DNA of 64,000 nt from Pseudarthrobacter sp. NamE2 (GCF_005796205.1 NZ_VAHN01000006.1:171943-235942); one strand, 5' to 3'; positions 1 through 9,204 are shown, counted from the first letter of the stretch. Numbers and translations are program-made. Notes: a model not told the origin generated them from the letters alone.

Positions 1-1865
1 GGCCCGACCAGCCGGGCGAATAGGTGAGGCAGGCGTTCGCTGAAGGTTTTGTCGTTGGGATCGTATCGAGTGGACAGTGGCACGGCTTGGCCAGTGCCGC
101 GGGCCCGCCGTTGAACATCGACAAGGATCTTGACCAGTTCAGGGGACATGGGGATTAGTCGCTCCTGGTCAGTCTTGGACGGCACGATGTGCAGGAGCGG
201 CACGATGGTGTTGGTCGTGGGGGCCACATAATGGCGGAGCGACAGTTGGGTCAGCTCCAGTAATTCTTCGATCCTGACGCCGGTTTCCTTCAGGGTTGAC
301 GCCACCGCCCAGCCCCAAAAGCTGTCGGCCTCGACAGAGGTGACGTCGGCTCGTTTCCCCACAGGGACAGGTGGTCTGGAACCTGCCTCGGCGCTTATCA
401 CCTCCGCCCAAATCCTGGCGCGAGTGTTCGCCTTGGTCCGAACGGGCGGGTCGTGGCGCCGATAGGTCACCCCGTCAACGGCGTAGGTCTCCAGATGTGT
501 GGCTGCCACAGTGCGTTCGAGTAGCCGGTGGCCTTTTTCCTTCAGGTCCTCTGCGGAGCGCATGAATGCCGGCAAGAGAGGTGTGAGGGATCGGGTGCGT
601 TGCTGCATGCGTGCCTCGACTTGGCGTCGGCGCTTGGAGGAGGCCTTGGATTCGGCGCGTGGAAGTGGAATTGGTGCAACCCAGATGGCCCAGCGCTCGG
701 GTTGCTCGTGCGACCACTCGGCGATGTCCCGGTAGAGGGCCCTTACGGCGAAGAACGTTGAGGCTGTTTCGTTGCGTGGTGTTCCCTCCAACGTGGTCTT
801 GACACGCTCGCGCCATTTAACAGCGACGTCAGGAGCAAGATGCAGGTTCTGCTGGGCGGGGTTGATGTCGAGTACCTCGGCCCAAAAAAGCCGGATCAGT
901 CTGTAGGAAAGGCTTTCGAGCGAGCCGTAATCCATGCTGGGTTTGAGCTCTTCGAGGTAATCGATGAGCAGGTTCCTGACTCCTGATTCCGGAATCCCGT
1001 ACCGTCGTACCAAAGTTTCAACGGTGTGTCTGCGGTTCACCACGTTTGCGTGCCAGGCTGCCCGCAGCGTCGCGGGTTCTCCGGCGAGGGGCCCGAGACT
1101 AACAAGCAGTTCCCATGCCAGGTGCTCTTTCGCGTGCCGGGTGCTGGTACGAGCGGTGTGTGAATATGCCAGGATGTCTTCTCCGGTCAGCTGACCCAAA
1201 CGTTTGCCCGTTCTCACCATCACCCTTGCAATGGCGTTCTCAGCGTTGCGGCGCACGAGGTGATGCGCGGCCATGTATTGGGGAAGGCTACGCATGCGCG
1301 GCGTCTCCACTGGTTCGGCAGCGTCGAGGAAGCTGACAGCTCCCTGGCTGAGGTTCCACTGCTTCGAAGAGAACATCCACTCATAGGATGGGCGGACGAG
1401 CCGGGCCCGAACGATGCTCGTAATGCCCAGGCTAATCTCCTTCCTCGGTCGTTCCAGTCGTTCACTGAGTCCACTCAGGCCAGTTCTCGGCGACTGGTCC
1501 AGCCCGGACGCGAACCAGCGTTCTTCCCATGTCTCCCCCGGAAAGAGCAGCAGCCATTCCAAAACGTCGCGGGTAGCACGGCTGGTGGATCTTGCACGCT
1601 TTGGACTCCTCCCGTAGGCGCCGTTACAGCTATCAACCCATGCGAGGGTTTCCTCAGCTCCAAGCGACTGGAGATGCCGGAACTCCCAATGTTCGTCCTG
1701 CGGACCCAGAATGCCGGCGTCGTACGCTGGACGGGGCATTGCCTTATTCCGTGCCGTAAAAGTACTGTCCGCCTGCAGCCGCAACTCGTTGACCCGGGCA
1801 GAGGTCTGGGCTGCGGCGACCTGGGCCGGGGACCGCAAGTCCTGCCTAACGGCTTCGCCGGTCAT
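1..1865 (-). CDS. tnpB: Tn554 TnpB-like tyrosine recombinase, 3' end outside window
   Basis: An open frame runs from an ATG at 1865 to the left edge without a stop, at least 621 codons. Its ATG overlaps the stop of the upstream recombinase by four bases (ATGA), so the two are translationally coupled. Near codon 530 the segment TGVRIEELLELTQLSL matches the first catalytic Arg box of tyrosine recombinases. The later His-x-x-Arg, His/Trp and Tyr boxes should lie beyond the edge. The long N-terminal part (about 500 residues before the Arg box) and second position after a 400-residue recombinase match TnpB of Tn554-type transposons (about 630 residues, order tnpA-tnpB-tnpC). Family placement is inferred from architecture and the visible box. 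Confidence 0.8.
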   Translation of the reverse strand, partial: MTGEAVRQDLRSPAQVAAAQTSARVNELRLQADSTFTARNKAMPRPAYDAGILGPQDEHWEFRHLQSLGAEETLAWVDSCNGAYGRSPKRARSTSRATRDVLEWLLLFPGETWEERWFASGLDQSPRTGLSGLSERLERPRKEISLGITSIVRARLVRPSYEWMFSSKQWNLSQGAVSFLDAAEPVETPRMRSLPQYMAAHHLVRRNAENAIARVMVRTGKRLGQLTGEDILAYSHTARTSTRHAKEHLAWELLVSLGPLAGEPATLRAAWHANVVNRRHTVETLVRRYGIPESGVRNLLIDYLEELKPSMDYGSLESLSYRLIRLFWAEVLDINPAQQNLHLAPDVAVKWRERVKTTLEGTPRNETASTFFAVRALYRDIAEWSHEQPERWAIWVAPIPLPRAESKASSKRRRQVEARMQQRTRSLTPLLPAFMRSAEDLKEKGHRLLERTVAATHLETYAVDGVTYRRHDPPVRTKANTRARIWAEVISAEAGSRPPVPVGKRADVTSVEADSFWGWAVASTLKETGVRIEELLELTQLSLRHYVAPTTNTIVPLLHIVPSKTDQERLIPMSPELVKILVDVQRRARGTGQAVPLSTRYDPNDKTFSERLPHLFARLVG

Positions 1866-3067
1866 TCCTGCAGCCCCAGCAGTTCGCGCAACGCCGCGCC
1901 GTCGTACTCCGGTTCGATGCCCGGCGCCTCTTGCGGAGGTCTGGCGTAGTGCTCCAGGACTTTCTGCAACACGTCTTCCATCCGGGGCTGGGTGTAGATG
2001 CTTGTTGTCGTGACGTTTACGTGGCGAAGCACGGTTTGCACGTCGACAAGAGTGAAGGCGGGATCGGCGATCATCCGCTCCGCGGCCGTGTGCCGCAGAT
2101 CGTGGAGGGTCCAGTTCGACCCCAACTTTTTCTGCGCTCTGGCAAACATCTGCCGCGCGGCCGCGTACTCAAGCGGTCGCCGGTTCTTGGGGTGCAGCGT
2201 CCACCAGACGCGGTCCCCGGGAGAGGCCGGCTGACCTTCGCGCATGTACAGCGCTAACCACACGAAAGCATCAGCGCTGGCAGGAATGAGATCGCGATTG
2301 CGGGTTCCCTTGCTCGTCACCACCAGCGTGTGTTCCCCGAAATCGTAATCCCCGTGGCGCAAGCCCAGCAGTTCCTCCGCGCGGGCACCGCTGCTAAGCC
2401 AAAAGGACAACATGGCCCTGTCCCGATGACTCGTCAGTCCGTTGAAGATAGACGCCATAGCGGCGTCCGGAATGCCCCGCCAGGCTGGTTTTGGAACACG
2501 TTGCCGGTATGTCCCCCGCCGGCTCGGCCGAAACTGCTCCATTGGGTTGTGATGCGCGTAAACCCTTGCCCCCGAGACCCGCTGCCGGGGCACCGGATTA
2601 ACCAGTGGACCCAGATTCATCTCGAGGGCGAAGTCGTAAAAACTGGATAAGACCGTGAGCTGATGATTGATGGAATTGGCTGAGAACGTGGTCCCTGGTC
2701 CTCGTTTTCGGGTCACAGCATTGGTAGTGACGGTCTGATCGCTCCCCCTTCGCAGACTGTTAGCTGTGGGGGAAGCCCGCATGTGTTCTACCAACGCCCT
2801 GACATCGAGTCGTTCAGCCCGTTCCCAAGGCACGAACCGGTCATGAAGAAATCGGAACCAGCGCAACAAGTCATAGGCATAACTGCGCAAGGTGGCAGGA
2901 GAACAGTCGGAAGCCGACAGGTCACGCAGGAACGACGAAGCAGCCAAGTGTTCCGTGTCCGGGAAAATCAGCCTGTACGGAAGACCAGCATCTGCCTTCA
3001 TCACCTTGCCCATATTGCCTGTCACAGGTTCCAGCCTTCCTGATGAGGGTTTCCAAGAGACCAACAC
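1862..3067 (-). CDS. tnpA: Tn554 TnpA-like tyrosine recombinase
   Basis: Complete 401-residue tyrosine recombinase (phage integrase family) that cuts and rejoins DNA through a 3'-phosphotyrosine. Residues 45-155 form the SAM-like core-binding domain. The catalytic set is visible: Arg229 in SSGARAEELLGLR, His322 and Arg325 in LHDLRHTAAE, His349 in VLRHVN and Tyr358 in SIYTQ. It is the first gene of a coupled pair and lies immediately inside the element's right end near 3080. Starts at 3013 (MGKVMK) or 3001 (MKADAG) are also possible, because the first 18 residues look unconserved. All catalytic residues are present, so it should be active. Confidence 0.9.
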   Translation of the reverse strand: MLVSWKPSSGRLEPVTGNMGKVMKADAGLPYRLIFPDTEHLAASSFLRDLSASDCSPATLRSYAYDLLRWFRFLHDRFVPWERAERLDVRALVEHMRASPTANSLRRGSDQTVTTNAVTRKRGPGTTFSANSINHQLTVLSSFYDFALEMNLGPLVNPVPRQRVSGARVYAHHNPMEQFRPSRRGTYRQRVPKPAWRGIPDAAMASIFNGLTSHRDRAMLSFWLSSGARAEELLGLRHGDYDFGEHTLVVTSKGTRNRDLIPASADAFVWLALYMREGQPASPGDRVWWTLHPKNRRPLEYAAARQMFARAQKKLGSNWTLHDLRHTAAERMIADPAFTLVDVQTVLRHVNVTTTSIYTQPRMEDVLQKVLEHYARPPQEAPGIEPEYDGAALRELLGLQE

Positions 3068-3082
3068 AAGGTGCAGTTAACA

Positions 3083-3973
3083 TGCCGATGTGTTGCCGTA
3101 ACGGGCGACCGGGGGGCCACGCTGTGGTCCCGGCAAGGGAAGGATCTTACCGGGTACTTCCCTGAACTGTCGGCTGCGGTCGCTTCGGCCGTTCCCCCGG
3201 GATGCGTGATCGACGGCGAAGCCGTGATCTGGACACAGGGCCGGCTGAACTTCACCGCCCTGCAGCAACGCCTGGGCGCCGGACCAAAAACCCTCCCCGG
3301 GCTGGTCGCCGCGACGCCGGCCAGCTACGCAGCGTTCGATGTCCTGGCCGTCGCCGGGCACGACGCCCGGGACCTGCCGCTCAGCGACCGGCGGGCACTT
3401 CTGGAAGAACTGGCAGCCGGCTGGGAACCGCCGCTGTCCCTCTCCCCCGCCACCACCGACCGGGACGTGGCCCAACAATGGCTGGAAGACATGCCGCGCA
3501 CCGGTATCGAAGGGCTGGTCATCAAAGGGACAAACCAGCCATACACCCCTGGCGTCCGGTCCTGGCTGAAGCTCAAACACAGGGAAACCCTGGAAATCAT
3601 CTGCGCGGCTGTGATCGGGCCGATCACCCAACCCTCAGAAGTCGTCGCCGGCCTCGTCCTGGATGGCGAGCTGCGGATCGTTGGCCGGTCCACGCCACTG
3701 AAGACGAGGGAGAGCCGGGAACTGGCGCGGTGGCTTCATCCACCAAAAGGTGAGCATCCGTGGCCGGCCACCATCAAAGGTACGGCCCTGGACAGGTTCA
3801 ACCGGGACAAGGAGCCCGTGGCCCTGACACTCGTGGAACCCGTGGTTGTTGAGGTTTCCGCCGACACTGCCTGGTCTGGGAGGTCCTTCCGGCATCCGCT
3901 GCGGGTGCTCCGGGCACGGCCGGAACTGTCCCCTGCCGATGTCGTCCTGCCGGACCGGCTTCAGGCAGGTTAG
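3083..3973 (+). pseudogene. ATP-dependent DNA ligase, 5' end replaced by transposon
   Basis: The frame encodes the ligase from just after nucleotidyl motif I: RQGKDLTGYFPEL (region of motif Ia), VIDGEAVIW, AAFDVLA (motif III), IEGLVIKG (motif IV), RSWLKLKHRE (motif V), then an OB-fold C-terminus. Motif I (K-x-D-G), which carries the lysine that becomes adenylated, is absent. Ligase-like sequence begins within a few codons of the end of the Tn554-like element. A GTG at 3071 opens the frame but would give an inactive protein. The family normally has at least 30 further N-terminal residues with the active-site lysine. The missing 5' part may lie on the other side of the element, outside the window. 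Confidence 0.85.
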
Positions 3974-4116
3974 CGGTCCGTGCGGATTGTTATGGGGTTT
4001 TGGCTCTCTTCGAGGAGCGCGTAGAGGTTTTCCCGTGCTTCTTCGTAGGTGTCGCCTTCTGCCTCGAGGTGCCCGTAGCTGCCGTCCGGGTGAGTGATGG
4101 TGCCGGTGAGTATCAC
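3970..4116 (-). CDS. small HicB-like protein
   Basis: Forty-eight codons from a GTG at 4116, ten bases after the SRAP stop, with AGGGG directly upstream, so probably coupled to the SRAP gene. Its stop overlaps the ligase stop on the other strand. The sequence reads as a short HicB-type fold: ITHPDGSYGHLEAEGDTYEE followed by a helix (AREN..ALLEE). HicB proteins are usually RNase-toxin antitoxins, but no HicA partner lies next to it, so an antitoxin role is not claimed. Too short for most automatic callers. Confidence 0.55.
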   Translation of the reverse strand: MILTGTITHPDGSYGHLEAEGDTYEEARENLYALLEESQNPITIRTDR

Positions 4117-4125
4117 CCCCTGAGC

Positions 4126-4842
4126 CTATGTGGCTGCAGGTTCCGCGGGCTCGATGAGTTCCGGCCCGTTGTTCCTCACGCTGTTGACCCGAGGGCTGAC
4201 AATCCTTGGCGTCAGGGTCGGCTCCGGCAGGGAGTCCAGCAGGTGTTGGATGTCGTCCTTGGCGGTCAGGTCCGGGTCCAGCCACTCCGCGAAGCGGTCC
4301 CGCGGGATGATGACGGGAGACCGGTCATGGACGTGCCCCAACGCGTCCTGCGTCGTCGTAGTGAGCACGGTGCAGCTCAGCAGCCACCTCTCCGGGTCGT
4401 CTTCGGGCAGAGCGGGGTCGGCCCACCACTCGTACAGCCCGGCGAAGCCCAGCAACGGCTCCTTCTCGGAGTACAGGTAGTTCGGGATCTTCTTCCCGTC
4501 CTCGGTCTTTTGCCACTCGTAATAGCCCTCGGCCGGGACGATGGCGCGGCGCTTCGCAGCGGCCTTTCGGAAGGACGGTTTCTCCAGGATGGACTCACTG
4601 CGGGCGTTGATCAGCCTGGAGCCGATCTTGATGTCCTTCGCCCAGGACGGGACCAAGCCCCAGCGGGCTATCAGCAAATGCCGGTCAATGGTCCCTTCAT
4701 CCAGGCGTTCAGCAACGATCGGCACACTCTGGGTAGGTGCCACGTTCCAGCTCGGCGGTGGCGGGCTGCCCTCGACCTCCTTGGCCTCAAAGTGGCTCAA
4801 AAGATCGCCCGTGGCTTTGGACATCACGTATCTGCCGCACAT
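4126..4842 (-). CDS. SRAP (YedK/HMCES) abasic-site-binding protein
   Basis: SOS-response-associated peptidase family, 238 residues, the usual length. The family attaches covalently to abasic sites in single-stranded DNA through the N-terminal cysteine exposed after Met removal. Visible here: Met-Cys-Gly-Arg start (Cys2), WNVAPTQ (about 32-38), the ARSE box, PAEGYYEW (catalytic Glu) and the C-terminal H-x-RSPVI box (catalytic His). All expected active residues are present. It is the first gene of a short unit with the 48-residue HicB-like gene. The 13-bp hairpin at 4912-4942 lies upstream of its start and ends transcripts arriving from the PRC-barrel gene. Confidence 0.93.
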   Translation of the reverse strand: MCGRYVMSKATGDLLSHFEAKEVEGSPPPPSWNVAPTQSVPIVAERLDEGTIDRHLLIARWGLVPSWAKDIKIGSRLINARSESILEKPSFRKAAAKRRAIVPAEGYYEWQKTEDGKKIPNYLYSEKEPLLGFAGLYEWWADPALPEDDPERWLLSCTVLTTTTQDALGHVHDRSPVIIPRDRFAEWLDPDLTAKDDIQHLLDSLPEPTLTPRIVSPRVNSVRNNGPELIEPAEPAAT

Positions 4843-4911
4843 GAAGCCATTCTGCCCGACAAGGGCGACAGCACCCGACCTGTCCTGGTGATGCTTCCCC
4901 TACGGGCAGGC

Positions 4912-4942
4912 CAAAGGCCCGGACGGCTCGTCCGGGCCTTTG
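4912..4942. terminator. bidirectional hairpin terminator
   Basis: Perfect 13-bp stem (4912-4924 with 4930-4942) and a five-base loop. The arms end in AAAG/CTTT so each strand finishes with Ts. It follows the PRC-barrel gene stop (4956, - strand). Confidence 0.8.
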
Positions 4943-4955
4943 AACCAGAGCATGG

Positions 4956-5744
4956 TTAGCGGCGGGTGTCGTCGATTCCGTCGGTATCGATGTTTTCCTT
5001 GCGGACTTCCTCGTTGACGGTGACGTTCTCGGTCACGGTGTCCTTGTCCAGACGAACCCGTTCGACCGGGACGGCTTCCTTCTCGACGACGGGTCGTTCT
5101 TCATGGAGGACGACCTCGTGTTCTTCTTCACTGATCGCCGGACCGTCCATCGCCGCACCGATGTTCGCGTCAGTGATGGGTTCGCGTTCGATTCTGACTT
5201 CTTCGCGCTGCACGGGAACCGTCGTGGTGACGTTCTCGGTGGTGACGTACTTGCGAAGCCTGGCCCGGCCAGCGGCCTGCTTTTCCGTTCCGACGTGGAG
5301 CTGCTCTTCGGAGCGGGTCATGGCGTCATCGGTGTTGGGACCGGAGGTGTCGTGTCCGACCGTGCCGGCCCGTTCGCCGGTGTCGGCTGTGCCGGTCCCG
5401 GAGGTGGTGCCGGTGTATGAGGTGCCGCCACCGAGGTTGTAGTGGGCGTACAGCCGGTCTTCTTCAGCCGGTTCGAGGTGGCCGTCTTCGGCGACGCGGG
5501 GTGCGTCCTTGACCTGGTCCTTGCTGTAGGGAACAACGATGTCATTGCCCTCGGTCCGTGCTCCTTCAAGCGGAACGAACGATTCGGACGTGCCGAAGAG
5601 CCCGGTTTTCACCGTGACGAAGGTGGGCTGGCCCGTCTCATCATCGGCGTAGACCTGGCCGATGGAACCAATCTTGTCCCCATCAGCGCTCAGGACGTTG
5701 CCGTCGGCGTTGAGCAGGGTGTCAATGTTTTCCTTGGCGAACAT
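4956..5744 (-). CDS. PRC-barrel and DUF2382 stress protein
   Basis: 262 residues. Residues 1-105 form a PRC-barrel (KIGSIGQVYADDETGQPTFV.., SFVPLEGA). A flexible Gly/Thr-rich linker with a GTAD/GTSYTGTT stretch covers about 106-150. The C-terminal part is DUF2382 (YsnF/AvaK type), with VPVQREEVRIEREPI and repeated ERVRLDKDTVTENVTV segments. Proteins of this build are common in Micrococcaceae and are usually linked to general or desiccation stress, without known enzymatic activity. AAGGAG lies seven bases before the ATG. The divergent region upstream holds a small palindrome at 5803-5814 that could be its operator. Confidence 0.88.
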   Translation of the reverse strand: MFAKENIDTLLNADGNVLSADGDKIGSIGQVYADDETGQPTFVTVKTGLFGTSESFVPLEGARTEGNDIVVPYSKDQVKDAPRVAEDGHLEPAEEDRLYAHYNLGGGTSYTGTTSGTGTADTGERAGTVGHDTSGPNTDDAMTRSEEQLHVGTEKQAAGRARLRKYVTTENVTTTVPVQREEVRIEREPITDANIGAAMDGPAISEEEHEVVLHEERPVVEKEAVPVERVRLDKDTVTENVTVNEEVRKENIDTDGIDDTRR

Positions 5745-5802
5745 GTACCGTCTCCTTGGATTGGTTTTTCTGAGGCCTTTTGGCTTCCCCCAAGACCAAT
5801 AC

Positions 5803-5814
5803 TAAGCACGCTTA
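5803..5814. promoter_or_regulatory. 12-nt inverted repeat upstream of PRC-barrel gene
   Basis: TAAGC-AC-GCTTA, five-base arms with a two-base centre, 59 bases upstream of the PRC-barrel ATG. Position suggests a regulator site. No matching copy was noticed elsewhere in the window. Confidence 0.35.
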
Positions 5815-5930
5815 CTATCGTTCTGGCAAGGCACCTTGGTCGGCATCCGGGCAGTCCTGTGTCGATGCCAGGCATACAGGGGCCATGTTTGGCCCGGTTT
5901 CAAGAGGACCGGAGGCGCAGCGGATACAGC

Positions 5931-6119
5931 CTAGAACTCGACGTCGACGGTGAACTCAGCACGGGATCTGCCAGTGTGCTGCGCGGCCGCGGTTTGCACG
6001 ACGTCGAGGATTTCGCCCACGTTCCGCGCCACAGCCCTGAGTCCGGGCAGTTCAACAACTCCCAGAACCAGCTGCTGGTCGGCAGCTGTGATGATGTAGG
6101 CCGTGAGCTGCACGAGCAT
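5931..6119 (-). CDS. small HicB-like protein
   Basis: 62 residues from the ATG at 6119, chosen because GGAAGG precedes it closely; an upstream start at 6173 adds an Arg/Pro-rich stretch that looks noncoding. The sequence has a HicB-like beta-beta-alpha-beta pattern: LTAYIITAADQQLVLGVVEL, PGLRAVARNVGEI, then a helix and RAEFTVDVEF. No toxin partner is adjacent. It resembles the 48-residue protein at 3970-4116 only in overall build. Confidence 0.6.
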   Translation of the reverse strand: MLVQLTAYIITAADQQLVLGVVELPGLRAVARNVGEILDVVQTAAAQHTGRSRAEFTVDVEF

Positions 6120-6183
6120 TTCCTTCCAGCGGGAACTAGAGGCTACCGGACGGCGGGGACGGCTGTGGCGCACTTGGACGCTG

Positions 6184-7519
6184 TTACTGCCCGGAACCCT
6201 TTTCGTGTGGGGACTCGCAGGGCTGGTCGGATGCGTAGCGGAGCCAGCCCGGCAGCGCGGCGATGAACGCTTCCTTCACCGCCGGGGTGTTCGTGACGGT
6301 CCAGTCCACCCTGCCCTGGACTTCGACCTCATTCTTGTCCCATTCGAACCAGTTGATCATTTTCAGCTGCGGGAACTGCTGGACAGTTCCGGGTTTGAAC
6401 AGCTGCTCCCACCATGCTTCCTTGATGGCCAGTTCGGGCTCGCCTCCGGTGCCGGGGGAGAAGAGGGCTGCGGTTTCGGGGATGGCCACGGGCTTGCGGT
6501 GCTGTTCCCCGTAGATCTGGTAGAAGTCCGGCAGTGCGCTGTCATCACCGTTAGCTCCGGCGTAGGTGCCGGTGAGCTGGTCAGCGAACTTGTCCGGTTC
6601 GGGCAGTTCGTTTTCGCCCCACGGGTAGTCGCTTCCCCAGTGGTACAGGGACATTCCCACCCAATCCACCGCATCGTCCCCGGGATAGTACGGGGCGTAG
6701 GCGTCATCGTTCATCGTCAACGCACCGTCACCGTCGGTGTCCAGGGCGGTGAACGCTGCGGTGCCGGGTTTTTGGCTTCGAACGCACCGCCGGCGAACGG
6801 GTAGCCGCCGCCGTAGTTCGGCGCCCACATCATCGCTGACCCCGGAGCGTAGGCATGGATCGCCGCGGCGAGGGTGCGGAACGCGGAAATGTAAGCCTCG
6901 GGCTGCTGGGACCAGGCGTACCAGGAGCCGTTCATCTCATGGGCGAACCGGACGATGACCGGGACCCCGTCTTCGTTGAACTCGGACAGGAGCTTGGCCA
7001 AAGCCTCAGCAGTTTCGGGGGTGACAGTGCCCAGTCCGTTGGCAGGTTCCAGGGTCAGCAGCAGCATGTGCCCGTCGACCCGGATCTGCTGAACCGCCCG
7101 TTGCAGATCGCCCTCTTCCAACGGTGTCGCGGAAAACCGGTGAAGGAGACGCTCACCGCGGGTTTTTGGCCCAGGTCTTTGGCATAGGTGGCGAGGGGTT
7201 TGGCATGCCAGTCCAGGTTCACCCCAAACAGCGCACCCTCAGCGGGAGCAAGGGACTCACGCCCCAGCACCTGGCACCTTGGCAGCGACGGGGTCACCGC
7301 CACTGATGCCTGTGTCCGTTCATCCTTCCGCCGTTCGTCCGCCGTGCTGCTGTAGATACCAGCTGCTCCGACGCCGGCCGCGATTAGACCAATGACAACG
7401 GGAAGGGCGAAGGCCCTGATGATTTCTGATAAATTCTCGCGCCGGACCCGGCGGCTCCCTTCAGGAGCTTCCCCCACAACGACACCCTTCTGACCTGCAG
7501 TTACACCCATCGTAAGCAT
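6184..7519 (-). pseudogene. membrane-anchored GH26 (beta-mannanase-like) enzyme, two frameshifts
   Basis: Three consecutive frames together give one glycoside hydrolase family 26 protein of about 440 residues. Frame 1 (from about 7519) has an N-terminal membrane anchor (FALPVVIGLIAAGVGAAGIY). Frame 2 has the acid/base box RFAHEMNGSWYAW. Frame 3 has the nucleophile box KPVAIPETAALF. The first shift is at the A-run 7133-7136 (+ strand) and the second at the T-run 6769-6773. In each case adding one base to the run restores a continuous family-like sequence (GFSATPLEEG; FEAKKPGTAAF). Both active-site glutamates survive, so these are either recent inactivating events or sequence errors. The start could be 7519 or 7510. 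Confidence 0.8.
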
Positions 7520-7850
7520 GCCTGTGACCCTCCAGTACCGGAGGCAGGAGCCTCGGAACGGAAGCGGGAGCCAGTGCTCCCGGGGCATCGTCTCGCGCGG
7601 ACGCTGAGAAATTCGAGTACTCACTACTCGGGTGCTCTCCTTCCCCCTTCCCGTAGGGTCGTGAAAAGGCTTCCCAGGGGGCTTTCGTGTGTTTTCGGGC
7701 TGTCAGGGGGGACAGGGTATGGGCTTGGAACTGCGGGCGCGCAGAGCCGTACACCATCAGACGGGGGCCGGTGACGGCGGCAGCAGTACAGCGCGGTACC
7801 GCGGGCAGTCACCGGCCCCAACATCAGCACAAGCCCACAAACCCATCCAC

Positions 7851-8624
7851 ATGCCTGGCAGGGGAACCGTCAGGGAAACGGAAACCCGCGATGCGGCTTC
7901 GGACCTGGTAGGTGCAGCGTCACCCGATGTTCTTTTGGACATCAGGGCAGACACCAGCGAAGCCTCCCTGACCCTGCTGGCTCAAGCGGCGGCCGCCGAA
8001 GTGGCTGAGGTAGCCGGATGTGCCCTTGACTGCACCGTCTCGCTCCCCCGCCCTAAGCGGCGGCCATTGACTGTGGGTACCAGCGACTCCGCCCTGGCAC
8101 TGGCCCAGGTTGACCAGGACAGCGGCCACGGTCCAGTGACCCAGGCACTTGCCGGGAACCCTGCGGTCATTGCCAATAACTACTCGGCCGAGCCGCGGTG
8201 GCCGAATTATTGGCGTTTTCTCCAGGAAGCGGGCTACCGGTCCATAGCGTCGGTGCCGTTGACCCTGGAACCCGGATGTTCCGGGGCCCTGACGCTCATG
8301 GCCGGCGGGGATGACGTGTTCACTGGGTCCGTCCTTACCGCCCTCACAGACTTTGGTGACAGGGCAGGCCGAAGCTATGTGATGGCCGAAGAATTCAGGA
8401 CAACCCGGGCCGCTGCTGATCAGTTGCATGCGGCACTGGAAAGCCGGACCATGATCGATGCTGCGTGCGGTGTGATCATGGCGCAAAGCAGGTGCTCGTA
8501 CGAGGAGGCTTTTCAGATCATCGCCAAGGCCTCAAGCCACCGAAACATCAAAGTCCGGGTGATTGCTGAGACCATCCTGGCGAACGTCCCGGGCGGGCCG
8601 GCCTCCACCCGATTCCAGTCATGA
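7851..8624 (+). CDS. GAF and ANTAR domain regulator
   Basis: Sensor and RNA-binding antiterminator. From the ATG at 7851 it has 257 residues: a GAF domain (about 30-165; IASVPLTLEPGCSGALTLMA) then a C-terminal ANTAR domain (LESRTMIDAACGVIMAQSRC, EEAFQIIAKASSHRN). ANTAR domains bind two-stem RNA targets and let transcription read past terminators. No ribosome site precedes 7851, and the frame stays open upstream to 7689 with low-complexity sequence, so the start is uncertain. It overlaps the next gene by four bases (ATGA), implying joint action with the Hpt-like protein. No target RNA was identified. Confidence 0.82.
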   Translation: MPGRGTVRETETRDAASDLVGAASPDVLLDIRADTSEASLTLLAQAAAAEVAEVAGCALDCTVSLPRPKRRPLTVGTSDSALALAQVDQDSGHGPVTQALAGNPAVIANNYSAEPRWPNYWRFLQEAGYRSIASVPLTLEPGCSGALTLMAGGDDVFTGSVLTALTDFGDRAGRSYVMAEEFRTTRAAADQLHAALESRTMIDAACGVIMAQSRCSYEEAFQIIAKASSHRNIKVRVIAETILANVPGGPASTRFQS

Positions 8625-9061
8625 AGTCTCCTGCCCGACCTGCACCCATGACCCAAGAAAACGGCTTTACCCTCCCCATCCTGGATAAGGCCGTGCTCGA
8701 CAGGCTCCGGGATGAACTTGAAGACGATGAAGGCATTTGGAGATTGTTCGTTCAGGACTTCATCACGCAGTTGCCCCGCCGGACCGAAAGACTGCGTGCG
8801 GCCCTAACCGGCGGTGATATGGCTGAAGCCGTGGATGCAGTGCTTAGTCTTCGCACCTCCAGTCAGATGGTCGGCGCCGAACGGCTGGCGGCCATTGCCC
8901 TCCACGTCGAGGAAGCCCTGCGCCAAGCCACCGGCGCTGACCCGGCCGACGCTCTCCCCCGACTCGCTGCCACTTATCAACGGCGCATCAACCAATGCGG
9001 CGAGCAAACCCGCAATCTCCTGAAAGCACTCCTCCGGGACCGGCCAAACAAGACTTCCTAA
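8621..9061 (+). CDS. Hpt-like protein lacking the phosphoacceptor histidine
   Basis: 146 residues, mostly helical. The segment AVLSLRTSSQMVGAERLAAI matches the Hpt core (H-S-L-K-x-S-S-x-x-x-G-A), but the position of the phosphorylated His holds Leu. The rest of the four-helix pattern is kept, so it may act as a binding partner or phosphatase-like module, not as a phosphate carrier. It is translationally coupled (ATGA) to the GAF-ANTAR gene, which suggests it controls that regulator by contact. Starts at ATG 8621 or ATG 8648 (MTQENG) are both possible. Confidence 0.7.
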   Translation: MKSPARPAPMTQENGFTLPILDKAVLDRLRDELEDDEGIWRLFVQDFITQLPRRTERLRAALTGGDMAEAVDAVLSLRTSSQMVGAERLAAIALHVEEALRQATGADPADALPRLAATYQRRINQCGEQTRNLLKALLRDRPNKTS

Positions 9062-9204
9062 AAGCTGACCCCTGCGCGTAATGCCCCTTGACCAGCACTT
9101 CCTTCCATAGACCGGACTCGTACTGGTCATGGCCTTTCCTCATGAAGGATCGTCCGGCAGGTAGATTGTGACGACCAGTCACAGACCGTTTGGGGGCGGA
9201 CTCA

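Noticed and set aside
1260..1949. 229-codon + strand frame over the transposase genes
   Set aside because: Lies opposite the tnpB frame, which has a recombinase box and coupling to tnpA; the + strand product has no family features.
3970..6119. HicAB toxin-antitoxin systems for the two HicB-like small proteins
   Set aside because: No HicA-sized partner frame lies next to either gene, so only the fold resemblance is reported.
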